From a bacterium (GTDB taxonomy: Bacteria > DYJV01 > JALVYZ01), in assembly GCA_027037705.1 (NCBI GenBank), contig JALVYZ010000348.1, forward strand, positions 1 to 7,486: a DNA stretch of 7,486 nt. Direction: 5' to 3'. Under the pieces are notes generated by a model. That model saw nothing but the letters and a program-made list of their open reading frames with translations, was not told where the DNA came from and did no database searches. Below are positions 1 through 7,486 of this stretch, in pieces (the stretch's first letter is position 1; every line of letters begins with the position of its first letter). The position numbers and the translations under genes are program-made.

Positions 1-2368
1 ACGCTGTCATAAATTCTACAGGATAATGAGCTTTTAAGTATGCTGTTTGATATGCTATATATGCATATGCTGCAGAATGAGATTTATTAAAACCATAGCC
101 AGCAAATTTTTCCATTATATCAAAAATCTCTGAAGCTTTCTTTTCGTCAATCCCTCGACTGACGCAACCTTTTACAAATTTCTCTCTATGTTGAGCCATT
201 AATTCTGGCTTTTTCTTTCCCATAGCCTTTCTTAATACATCAGCTTCACCTAATGAATAACCTGCAAGGACTTGTGCTATTTGCATAACTTGTTCTTGAT
301 AAAGGATCACCCCATAAGTTTCTTTTAATATTGGTTCAAGTTGAGGTAATGGATATGAAGGTTTTTTTTGACCATGTTTTACAGCTACATATTCATCAAC
401 CATCCCACTCTCTAATGGACCAGGTCTATACAATGCAACAACAGCAATTAAATCCTCAAATTTATCTGGTTTAATTCTCTTTAGAAGTTCTCTCATTCCT
501 CTACTTTCAAGCTGAAAAACTCCAATAGTATTTCCATCTGAAATTAATTTATAAGTTTTTTTATCTTTTAAGGATATTTCTGAAAGTTTAAAATCTGTAT
601 TTTTATATTTTTTTATTAATTTTACTGCATTATCAATAACAGTTAAAGTTTTTAAACCAAGAAAATCAAATTTTATAAGCCCAACTTCTTCAACCCATTT
701 CATATCAAATTGAGTTACTACTTCTCCATCATTCATCTTTGCTAAAGGGATAACCTCAGATAATGGTTTATTAGAAATAACTATTCCTGCTGCATGTATA
801 GAAGAATGTCTATTTAATCCTTCTAAAACCTTTGCTATTTCAAAAAGTTCTTTATACTCCTCTTTGCTATCAATTAACTTTTTTAATTCAGCAACATTAT
901 CATACGCTTGCTGAAGTGATTTAACATCTGATGGGATCAATTTTGCAATTGCATCAACTTCTTTATACGGGATATCCAATACTCTTCCCACATCTCTAAC
1001 AACTTGTTTTGTTTTCATCTTACCAAATGTTATAATTTGCGCAACTTTATCATATCCATATTTTTCACAAACATATTTAATTACTTCATCTCTTCTTCTA
1101 TTACAGAAATCTATATCAATATCTGGCATTGAAACTCTCTCAGGATTTAAAAATCGTTCAAATAACAAATTATAGTAAATTGGATCAATATCTGTTATTT
1201 TTAAGGAATATGCCACCAATGAGCCTGCTGCAGAACCTCTTCCTGGCCCAACAGGGATATCATTTTCTTTTGCATATTTTATAAAATCTTGAACTATTAA
1301 AAAATATCCAGCAAATCCCATATCTTTTATAATTTTTATTTCCTGATTAAGTCTTTCTAAATATTTTTTCTCATGCGATTCTGTGAAATTACCATTATAC
1401 AGTTTTTTTATTTCTGACAATCTCTCTTTAAATCCTTCAAAAACAAGTTTTTCAAATTTATCTTCAACTGTTTCATTCTCATTTAATTCAACTTGAGGGA
1501 AATGATAATTTTTAAAAGTTAATTCAACATCACATTCTTCTGCTACTAACAATGTGTTTTCACAAGCTTTAGGATAGTATGAAAAATTATTGTACATAAT
1601 TTCTGGAGACTTAAAATAAAATTCATCAGATGAAAATTTAAGTCTTTTACTTTCTTTTATTGTTTTACCAGTTTGAATGCATAGTAATATATCATGGGCT
1701 TTAGCTTCATTTTTGTTTAAATAGTGACAATCATTTGTTGCCACTACTGGAATTGAATACTTTTCTCCAAGATGAATTAAAATTTCATTTACTTTTTTCT
1801 GTTCTGCAATTCCATTTTCCATAATTTCAAGATAAAATCTATCTGGAAAAATCTTTAAATATTCATTTAAAGCTTTTTCTGCCTCTTCCTCTCCATAGAT
1901 AAGTGCTTTTTCAGAAATTTCACCTTTTAAACAAGCACTCATCGCAATTAATCCTTCAGAATACTGCTTCAATACTGATTTGTCTATTCTTGGTTTATAG
2001 TAAAACCCCTCAAGATATGAAATGGAAGTTATTTTTAATAAATTTTTATAACCTGTGTAATTTTTTGCTAATAAAATTAAATGATGAAGACTTCTTTCCT
2101 GAATTTCTGCACTTGATTTTTTGAAAGATTTATCATGCATTGATCCTCTTGAGATATAAATTTCACACCCTATAATCGGTTTTACACCAGATTTTACACA
2201 TTCTTTATAAAATTCAATAACACCAAACATATTACCATGATCAGTAATTGCAACAGCTGGCATATTAAACTCTTTTGCTTTTGAAATCATATCTTTGATT
2301 CTTATTGCACCATCAAGCAAGGAATATTCGGTATGATTATGTAAATGGATAAATGAACTTTTGGCCAT
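1..2368 (-). CDS. dnaE: DNA polymerase III alpha subunit, C-terminus cut by window edge
   Basis: Catalytic subunit of the replicative C-family DNA polymerase, which makes DNA at the fork together with the beta clamp. I translated the frame through to base 2: 789 codons without a stop (full DnaE is about 1150 aa). An N-terminal PHP domain begins FIHLHNHTEYSLLDG and shows all expected metal ligands: H10, H12, D19, H44 (TDHGN), E69, H96, C146, D213 and H215. The palm follows, with GPGRGSAAGSLVAYSL near 384-399, catalytic D416 and D418 in PDIDIDF, and D568 in KFDFLGL. The visible part ends just after the conserved FAGYGFNKSHSAAYA block. The helix-hairpin-helix, OB and clamp-binding parts are off the edge, so DnaE1 cannot be strictly told from a DnaE2/ImuC-like paralogue. 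The ATG at 2368 is chosen because an in-frame TAA lies at 2396-2398, no other ATG lies between, and a GAGG core sits 5 bases upstream. Last visible gene of the probable operon. Confidence 0.97.
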   Translation of the reverse strand, partial: MAKSSFIHLHNHTEYSLLDGAIRIKDMISKAKEFNMPAVAITDHGNMFGVIEFYKECVKSGVKPIIGCEIYISRGSMHDKSFKKSSAEIQERSLHHLILLAKNYTGYKNLLKITSISYLEGFYYKPRIDKSVLKQYSEGLIAMSACLKGEISEKALIYGEEEAEKALNEYLKIFPDRFYLEIMENGIAEQKKVNEILIHLGEKYSIPVVATNDCHYLNKNEAKAHDILLCIQTGKTIKESKRLKFSSDEFYFKSPEIMYNNFSYYPKACENTLLVAEECDVELTFKNYHFPQVELNENETVEDKFEKLVFEGFKERLSEIKKLYNGNFTESHEKKYLERLNQEIKIIKDMGFAGYFLIVQDFIKYAKENDIPVGPGRGSAAGSLVAYSLKITDIDPIYYNLLFERFLNPERVSMPDIDIDFCNRRRDEVIKYVCEKYGYDKVAQIITFGKMKTKQVVRDVGRVLDIPYKEVDAIAKLIPSDVKSLQQAYDNVAELKKLIDSKEEYKELFEIAKVLEGLNRHSSIHAAGIVISNKPLSEVIPLAKMNDGEVVTQFDMKWVEEVGLIKFDFLGLKTLTVIDNAVKLIKKYKNTDFKLSEISLKDKKTYKLISDGNTIGVFQLESRGMRELLKRIKPDKFEDLIAVVALYRPGPLESGMVDEYVAVKHGQKKPSYPLPQLEPILKETYGVILYQEQVMQIAQVLAGYSLGEADVLRKAMGKKKPELMAQHREKFVKGCVSRGIDEKKASEIFDIMEKFAGYGFNKSHSAAYAYIAYQTAYLKAHYPVEFMTA

Positions 2369-2413
2369 AGCTCCCTCTATGAAAAGAATAGTTTTTTATT
2401 AATACCATAAGAG
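2369..2413 (-). other. 45-base mfd-dnaE intergenic gap
   Basis: This is the only intergenic stretch in the window. It holds an A-rich spacer and the dnaE ribosome-binding site. I see no inverted repeat followed by a T run, so no intrinsic terminator, and no convincing -35/-10 pair. The length is a multiple of three, which puts dnaE in the same frame as mfd. The simplest reading is co-transcription of mfd and dnaE. Confidence 0.7.
2371..2377 (-). promoter_or_regulatory. Shine-Dalgarno sequence of dnaE
   Basis: The minus strand reads GAGGGAG just before the dnaE ATG, with the GAGG core 5 bases from the start codon. It is the only strong ribosome-binding site seen at a gene start in the window, and it supports the start at 2368. 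It implies that dnaE is initiated on its own and does not depend on coupling to mfd. Confidence 0.8.
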
Positions 2414-5400
2414 CTATTTATTTTCAATTGAAAGAAAAATTGATTTTAATTCCTCTATTTGCTCACTAATAATAGTGGAGTCAAAAAATATTTTTAAAGT
2501 TTCATGTGAAACTATTTCTGCTTTCTTTTTATTAACTAATTCCACAATCTTTTCTATAGAAAAATCTGTTTTTTCATTAATAGTAAGTGTAATAAATTTT
2601 TTTGAAAGATTTGCCTTTAAAATATTATATCTTTTAAATAAAACTTTTAAACTAATAACATAAAATAAATTTTTTACTTCTTCTGGGAACTTGCCAAATC
2701 TGTCTAACAATTCTTCCTGAATATCATTTAATTCATCAAAACTTTCAATTGAAGCGAGCTTTTTATAGAAGTAAAATCTTTCTTTCTCATCTTCAATATA
2801 ACCATCGGGGATGTAAAAGGAAAAAGGGACTGTAATTTCTGGATCTATTTTTTCTCTTTTTTCTTCTCCTCTCAATTTTTTTATTGCATCTTCAAGAGTT
2901 TCAAGGAAAAATTCATATCCTACAGACAATATTTTTCCAGATTGCTCTTTGCCAAAAAGATTTCCTGCACCTCTTAATTCAAGGTCATTCATTGCAATTT
3001 TTAAACCTTGGGATAAATTTGAATACTGTTGAAGAACTCTCAATCTCTTTATTGCTTTTTCCTTTATTATTTCTTCACCTGGAATTATCAAATAAGCATA
3101 GGCTTTTACATTGCTTCTTCCAACTCTTCCTCTTAATTGATAAAGTTGAGAAAGCCCAAATCTATCAGCACGATTAATTATTATTGTATTTACATTTGGC
3201 ATATCAAGTCCTGATTCTATTATAGTTGTACAAACAAGAACATTATATTTTTTTGTGATAAAATCTTTAATTACTTTTTCAAGTTCTGCTTCTTTCATCT
3301 GAGCATGAGCAACAATAATATTTGCCTCAGGGACAATTTTTTTTAAAAAATTAGCCATTGGATAAATAGATTTAACAATATTATGAACAAAAAAGACCTG
3401 ACCACCACGATTTAATTCTTTTATAATGGCATTTCTAATAATATTTTTATCAAATCTAATAATTTTAGTTTCAATTTCCTTTCTTTCTGCTGGGGGTGTC
3501 TGAATAACACTTAAATCTTTAATGCCTATTAAACTGAGCTGTAATGTTCTTGGAATAGGAGTTGCAGTCATATATAATACATCTACATTACTTTTTAACA
3601 TTTTTATTTTTTCTTTATGTTTTACCCCAAATTTATGCTCTTCATCAATTATTAACAATCCTAAATTTTTAAATGATATATCATCCTGCAAAAGCCTATG
3701 AGTTCCAATAACAATATCAATTTTACCACTTTTTAAATCTTCAACTATTTTATTCTGCTCTTTTTTTGACTCAAATCGCGATATTTTTTTAATTATAAAA
3801 GGATAATCTTTAAATCTTTCAGACAATACTTCATAATGTTGAAGAGCAAGTACAGTTGTAGGAACTAAAAAAGCCACTTGATAACCACAAATTACAGCTT
3901 TTAATATAGCTCTTATTGCAACTTCTGTTTTCCCAAATCCAACATCTCCACATAGTAACCTATCCATTGGTGAATCTTTATCCATGTCATCAAAAACATC
4001 ACTAATTGCCTTTATCTGATCTTCTGTTTCTTCATATTCCCATTTATATGAAAACTCATCAATCAAAGATTCATCACATTTAAAACTTATTCCTTTAAGC
4101 AATTTCCTTTTAGCGTATAAATTTAAAATATCTTTCGCTATTAATTCTGTTGCTTGTATTACTTTTTCTTTTGCCTTTTGCCATCTATTTGATCCAAGTT
4201 TATCAATTACTGGAAAATAATTTTCTCTTCCAATATATTTTTGAAGCATATTGGTTTTATCAATAGGAACATAAAGTTTATCTCCACCTGCATATTCAAT
4301 AATAAAGAAATCTTTTTTAGTGTCACCAAATTCTAAATTCTTTAATCCTTTAAAAATTCCTATACCATGCTGGACATGAACTATATAATCGCCTTCTTTA
4401 ATCTCAGAAAAATGTCTTATTCTTAGATTTTCATCAATTTTGGGGGTTATTTTTTTTAATTTTTTTCCAAAAATATCTTTTTCGTTAAAAATAGCTATTT
4501 TAAAATAATCTGAATAAAACCCTTCAAAATATTCACCAGGGAAGAAAGCTGGCAAGAAAGTTTCAGAATAGTAATACTCTATTAGAGAAGAAAATTTTTT
4601 ATCTGAAAACTCAACGGAGTTTTTTTTCAATGCATCTTTTAAAAATTGCGTTTTGTTTGAATCAAAAACGAAAAATGCTATTTTATTTTTCTTTAATTTA
4701 TTAGAAATTACTTCATCAATTAGTGGTTTTAAATCATTTTTTAATTTTATATGAAATTTTTTATATGATTCAGTTTTAAGATTAATAAAATTGTCATCTT
4801 CTATAATTAAATTACAAAATTTTATTTCGCATTTTTTAACTTTTTCAACAATTTTGTTAACATCATAAAATACATCTTCATATTTAATATCTATACTTTT
4901 AAAATGTTCCTGCAAATCAAGATGGTAAGTATTTAATTTTTCTAAAGTTCCTTCTTTTGTAAAAATAACTTTAATATAATTTTCTTTAATATAATCAAAT
5001 AAAGATGCTGTGTCTAAGTTAGAAATTCCTGGCATTATTTTATAATCTTCTGCTTTTATCTCATTTTTAATTAAAACTTCTGTACATGATACAACATCTA
5101 TTGATTTTAATTCTTCATTTATTCTCCTTTGAGTAAATGGATTAAAAAAATATATAGCATCAACTACATCTCCAAAAAAATTAATCCTCAATGGATTATC
5201 ATATAATGGCGGGAAAATATCTATGATATCTCCTCTTACAGAAAACTCCCCTTTAAAAGTTACAAAGCTTTCCCTTTCATATCCCCATTCAACAAGTTGT
5301 TCAATTAAACCTTCTCTATCAAGTTCTTCATTTAATCTAATATTTAATGACTCTTTAATTAATAATTGAGGAGAAATAAATTTTTTTAATAATAGAGAAA

Positions 5401-5695
5401 TGGGGATAATTACAATATCCCTTTTATTTAAAGAAATAGTGTACAGTAACTCTATTAATTCAGGGATATAAGTTTTATCTCTTAAAATTTTACTAAAAGG
5501 AAAAAATTTTGATAAATTAAAAAATTTAAGATTAGTTTCAGGTAAAAAATTTTTAATTAACTTTGCAAGATTTTCCCCTTTTTCACGAGTTTCTACAAAA
5601 ACTATAATTTTTTTATTTGTCTCTTTAATAATTTTTGCAAGATAAAATGCTGTAGAAGTTAAATTAAAACCAGTGATTGAAATTGGGGAATTCAT
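2414..5695 (-). CDS. mfd: Transcription-repair coupling factor Mfd, complete
   Basis: ATP-dependent DNA translocase that binds RNA polymerase stalled at lesions, pushes it forward off the DNA and recruits UvrA for nucleotide excision repair. The protein is 1093 aa, slightly short for the family (about 1150). Order: a UvrB-like module (about 1-340) whose nucleotide-binding loop is degenerate (GFNLTSTAF at 9-17), as is normal for Mfd; a middle domain; the RNA-polymerase-interaction domain near 434-487 (GDYIVHVQHGIGIFKG, then GGDKLYVPID); and the RecG-like motor. The motor has Walker A GDVGFGKTE at 583-591, motif II DEEH at 684-687, TATPIPRT at 710-717, motif VI QLRGRVGRS at 853-861 and LRGAGNLFGKEQSG at 907-920. 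The autoinhibitory C-terminal domain covers about 950-1065. R154, R170 and F174 have the spacing I recall for the UvrA-contact residues R165, R181 and F185 of E. coli Mfd. The ATG directly abuts the stop codon of the helicase gene; no Shine-Dalgarno is seen, and the next methionine is residue 221, so this start is firm. It ends in TAG. Confidence 0.97.
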   Translation of the reverse strand: MNSPISITGFNLTSTAFYLAKIIKETNKKIIVFVETREKGENLAKLIKNFLPETNLKFFNLSKFFPFSKILRDKTYIPELIELLYTISLNKRDIVIIPISLLLKKFISPQLLIKESLNIRLNEELDREGLIEQLVEWGYERESFVTFKGEFSVRGDIIDIFPPLYDNPLRINFFGDVVDAIYFFNPFTQRRINEELKSIDVVSCTEVLIKNEIKAEDYKIMPGISNLDTASLFDYIKENYIKVIFTKEGTLEKLNTYHLDLQEHFKSIDIKYEDVFYDVNKIVEKVKKCEIKFCNLIIEDDNFINLKTESYKKFHIKLKNDLKPLIDEVISNKLKKNKIAFFVFDSNKTQFLKDALKKNSVEFSDKKFSSLIEYYYSETFLPAFFPGEYFEGFYSDYFKIAIFNEKDIFGKKLKKITPKIDENLRIRHFSEIKEGDYIVHVQHGIGIFKGLKNLEFGDTKKDFFIIEYAGGDKLYVPIDKTNMLQKYIGRENYFPVIDKLGSNRWQKAKEKVIQATELIAKDILNLYAKRKLLKGISFKCDESLIDEFSYKWEYEETEDQIKAISDVFDDMDKDSPMDRLLCGDVGFGKTEVAIRAILKAVICGYQVAFLVPTTVLALQHYEVLSERFKDYPFIIKKISRFESKKEQNKIVEDLKSGKIDIVIGTHRLLQDDISFKNLGLLIIDEEHKFGVKHKEKIKMLKSNVDVLYMTATPIPRTLQLSLIGIKDLSVIQTPPAERKEIETKIIRFDKNIIRNAIIKELNRGGQVFFVHNIVKSIYPMANFLKKIVPEANIIVAHAQMKEAELEKVIKDFITKKYNVLVCTTIIESGLDMPNVNTIIINRADRFGLSQLYQLRGRVGRSNVKAYAYLIIPGEEIIKEKAIKRLRVLQQYSNLSQGLKIAMNDLELRGAGNLFGKEQSGKILSVGYEFFLETLEDAIKKLRGEEKREKIDPEITVPFSFYIPDGYIEDEKERFYFYKKLASIESFDELNDIQEELLDRFGKFPEEVKNLFYVISLKVLFKRYNILKANLSKKFITLTINEKTDFSIEKIVELVNKKKAEIVSHETLKIFFDSTIISEQIEELKSIFLSIENK

Positions 5696-5698
5696 TTA
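5693..5698 (-). promoter_or_regulatory. uvrD stop / mfd start junction (TAAATG)
   Basis: On the minus strand the helicase gene ends CAA CTA ATT TAA and the next codon is the ATG of mfd. The gap is zero and both genes share one reading frame. The roughly 25 bases upstream of the ATG contain no purine-rich Shine-Dalgarno match. This favours re-initiation by ribosomes that have just terminated (translational coupling). That is inference from layout; the sequence shows only the adjacency and the missing site. Confidence 0.7.
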
Positions 5699-7486
5699 AA
5701 TTAGTTGTATTGGAGCATATTTTAAAGCAAGAGTTTTAACTCCATGTGATTTAAAGTAAACTACTATCTTTTTATCCTCTCCAGCACCTATAATTGCTGT
5801 AACTTTACCTATACCAAAAACTTTATGATTTATAATTGTTCCAGTTTTAAATTTTTCATCTTGATTTGAACTATTAATTTTTTTCTCTTTTTTAATATTC
5901 CTATTTTTATCAATTGAATCAATTAACTGTGCTGGTATATCTTTTAAAAATATAGAAGGAATGCAAATTTCTGAAAATCTTCCCTTTTGCCTTTGCGATG
6001 CATATGTAATAAAAAGATTTTCTTTAGCCCTTGTTATTGCCACATAACAAAGTCGTCTTTCCTCTTCAAATTCTTTTGGGCTTCCAACTGAATTTGCGTG
6101 TGGGAGCAAACCATTTTCAAAGCCCACTAAAAATACATTTTTAAATTCAAGTCCTTTTGCTGCATGTATTGTCATTAAGTTTAAAACCTCTCCTTTTGTT
6201 TCAACATCAACAGAACTTGTTAAAGATATAGAATCAAGGTATTCTGTTAATGTTCCATCAGGATTATTTTTCTCAAAATTTTTTATTGAATTTAAAAGCT
6301 CTTGCAAGTTTTCTATTTTATTTTCTCTTTCAATGTAATCTAATGAATCAAGCATATCAATATATCCACTCTCATAATAAAGGTCTTCTGCTAACTTTGA
6401 TATAGATTCTTTTAATTTTTTCTCTCTAAACCTTTTAATTAATTTATAAAAAGTATTTAATCCAGAATGTGTTTCTTTTTGGACTTCAAGCGCCTCAAAA
6501 ATTGACAATCTATTTTTTTCTGCAAAATCTACTAACTTATTAAATGTTTTTTCTCCTATTCTTCGAGGTGGAGTATTAATAATTCTTTTATAATTTAAAA
6601 TATCTTCTGAACCATCAATAATCTTTAAATATGCAATAATATCTTTAATTTCTTTTCTATCAAAAAATTTAAAACCTCCTATTATAATGTAAGGAATGTT
6701 GTTTTTTATTAATTCATCTTCAAACACTCTTGATTGAGCATTTGTTCTGTATAGTATCGCAGTATTTGAAAAATCTCCTAATTTTTTTATTTGTGAAACT
6801 ACAAAAGTTGCTTCTTCGTATTCATCATTTAATTTTGTTATTTTAATTTTTGACCCTTCTTTTTTATCTGTCCATAGTTTTTTCTGTTTTCTAAGAGAAT
6901 TTTTTGATATAATGTTATTTGCTGCTTCTAAAATGATTTGTGTAGATCTATAATTTTTTTCAAGTTTTACAATTTTTATTTCAGGAAAATCTCTTTCTAT
7001 ATAAAGAATATTTTCAATATTAGCACCACGCCAGCTGTATATTGATTGGTCGTCATCTCCCACAACGCAAATTTTTCTATTTTTCTCAGAAAGTATTTTT
7101 AAAAGTTTATATTGAATTTTATTAGTATCTTGATATTCATCAACAAGAATAAATTTAAATAAATAATTGTAATATTCTAAAATATCCTCATTTTCTTTTA
7201 ACAATTTATAAGTTAAAATTAACAAATCTCCAAAATCTAATGAATTATTCTCTTTCATTTTATCTTGATACATAAGATAAATCATCTGTAAGTTTTTATT
7301 AAATGGAGAATTTTCATCTATCTGTATATCAGTTGGAAAAAACCCTTGGTTTTTACAGTAATTTATAAAAGCTTGCACTTTTTTGGGATGATAGATTTTT
7401 TCATCTAAATTTAATTCCTGTTTTAATAATCTTTTTAGAAAATTCTGTTGATCTGTATCATCATATATAACAAAATTTTCTTTGTA
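5696..7486 (-). CDS. UvrD/PcrA superfamily 1A DNA helicase, N-terminus cut by window edge
   Basis: ATP-dependent 3'-5' DNA helicase of the UvrD/PcrA/Rep family, acting in excision and mismatch repair and in removing stalled RNA polymerase or recombinase. The frame stays open to the right edge, giving 596 visible residues. The first of these (YKENFVIYDDTDQQNFLKRL) match the family about 105-115 residues in, so the true start, Q motif and Walker A lie outside. The GTG at 7376-7378 is internal. Numbered from the edge: motif II DEYQDT 116-121, motif III GDDDQSIYSWRG 143-154, motif IV around NYRST 178-182, motif V TIHAAKGLEF 439-448 and motif VI EEERRLCYVAITRAK 474-488. A polar, lysine-rich linker (about 517-546) leads to a Tudor-like domain (547-596) with HKVFGIGKVTAI and KTLALKYAPI, typical of PcrA/UvrD. 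Rep lacks this ending, so Rep is unlikely; UvrD and PcrA names cannot be separated here. First visible gene of the probable operon, abutting mfd. Confidence 0.95.
   Translation of the reverse strand, partial: YKENFVIYDDTDQQNFLKRLLKQELNLDEKIYHPKKVQAFINYCKNQGFFPTDIQIDENSPFNKNLQMIYLMYQDKMKENNSLDFGDLLILTYKLLKENEDILEYYNYLFKFILVDEYQDTNKIQYKLLKILSEKNRKICVVGDDDQSIYSWRGANIENILYIERDFPEIKIVKLEKNYRSTQIILEAANNIISKNSLRKQKKLWTDKKEGSKIKITKLNDEYEEATFVVSQIKKLGDFSNTAILYRTNAQSRVFEDELIKNNIPYIIIGGFKFFDRKEIKDIIAYLKIIDGSEDILNYKRIINTPPRRIGEKTFNKLVDFAEKNRLSIFEALEVQKETHSGLNTFYKLIKRFREKKLKESISKLAEDLYYESGYIDMLDSLDYIERENKIENLQELLNSIKNFEKNNPDGTLTEYLDSISLTSSVDVETKGEVLNLMTIHAAKGLEFKNVFLVGFENGLLPHANSVGSPKEFEEERRLCYVAITRAKENLFITYASQRQKGRFSEICIPSIFLKDIPAQLIDSIDKNRNIKKEKKINSSNQDEKFKTGTIINHKVFGIGKVTAIIGAGEDKKIVVYFKSHGVKTLALKYAPIQLI

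Noticed and set aside
362-369. A8 run in dnaE (codons Q667-K668-K669), with similar A8 runs in mfd near 4450-4457 and 4620-4627, as possible programmed slippage sites
   Set aside because: Such runs are expected by chance in lysine-rich genes of this base composition. In dnaE a -1 shift meets a stop after about eight residues, and no downstream stimulatory structure is evident.
1903-2124. Plus-strand ORF of 73 codons
   Set aside because: It lies entirely antisense to the PHP-domain region of dnaE, resembles no family, has no ribosome-binding site that I can see, and its Leu/Phe/Ile-rich make-up is what AT-rich antisense reading produces.
2337-2408. Minus-strand 23-codon ORF starting in the mfd-dnaE gap and overlapping the dnaE start (a possible leader peptide)
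   Set aside because: There is no Shine-Dalgarno before its ATG, the peptide has no regulatory-looking codon run, and its tail is just dnaE read out of frame. It is easily explained by chance.
2475-2663. Plus-strand ORF of 62 codons
   Set aside because: Antisense to the C-terminal domain of mfd, with no recognisable domain. The reverse strand is clearly the coding one.
2884-3177. Plus-strand ORF of 97 codons
   Set aside because: Antisense to the region of mfd holding motif VI and the segment after it, which is strongly conserved on the minus strand. It begins at a TTG and shows no family features.
7376-7378. GTG as the start of the helicase gene
   Set aside because: The same frame continues open to base 7486 and encodes recognisable helicase sequence (FVIYDDTDQQNFLKRL), so the GTG is an internal valine codon and the true start is outside the window.

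Overview
The window is a very AT-rich piece of bacterial chromosome (well under 30% G+C by eye; proteins rich in Lys, Ile, Asn and Phe). Essentially every base belongs to three large genes, all on the minus strand. In transcription order they are a UvrD/PcrA-type DNA helicase (7486 down to 5696, N-terminus cut by the window edge), the transcription-repair coupling factor Mfd (5695 to 2414, complete, 1093 aa), and the DNA polymerase III alpha subunit DnaE (2368 down to 1, C-terminus cut by the window edge). No tRNA, rRNA, CRISPR array, insertion sequence or obvious repeat is visible, and the plus strand holds only antisense shadow ORFs.

Layout: the helicase stop codon TAA is followed with no spacer by the ATG of mfd, in the same reading frame. 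mfd ends in TAG, and after 45 bases with a good Shine-Dalgarno sequence dnaE begins. All three genes lie in the same minus-strand frame. The tight packing and lack of a visible terminator suggest one transcript. Its promoter would lie beyond the right edge, and the operon may continue past the left edge.

How the genes fit together: UvrD/PcrA helicases and Mfd both act on stalled RNA polymerase and feed nucleotide excision repair, and DnaE is a DNA polymerase. The cluster therefore joins transcription-coupled repair, clearing of transcription-replication conflicts and DNA synthesis. The helicase keeps the C-terminal Tudor-like domain. Mfd keeps its RNA-polymerase-interaction domain and residues that appear to match the UvrA-contact surface of the E. 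coli protein. DnaE keeps a complete set of PHP-domain metal ligands, unlike E. coli, so it may proofread by itself.

Organism: the DnaE with a canonical PHP domain, the AT-rich codon use and the TAA/TAG stops fit an AT-rich, probably anaerobic or deep-branching bacterium or candidate-phylum genome, but the phylum cannot be fixed from this window. I found no undescribed system. These are conserved housekeeping genes; the points of interest are their arrangement, the uvrD-mfd junction and the PHP site.
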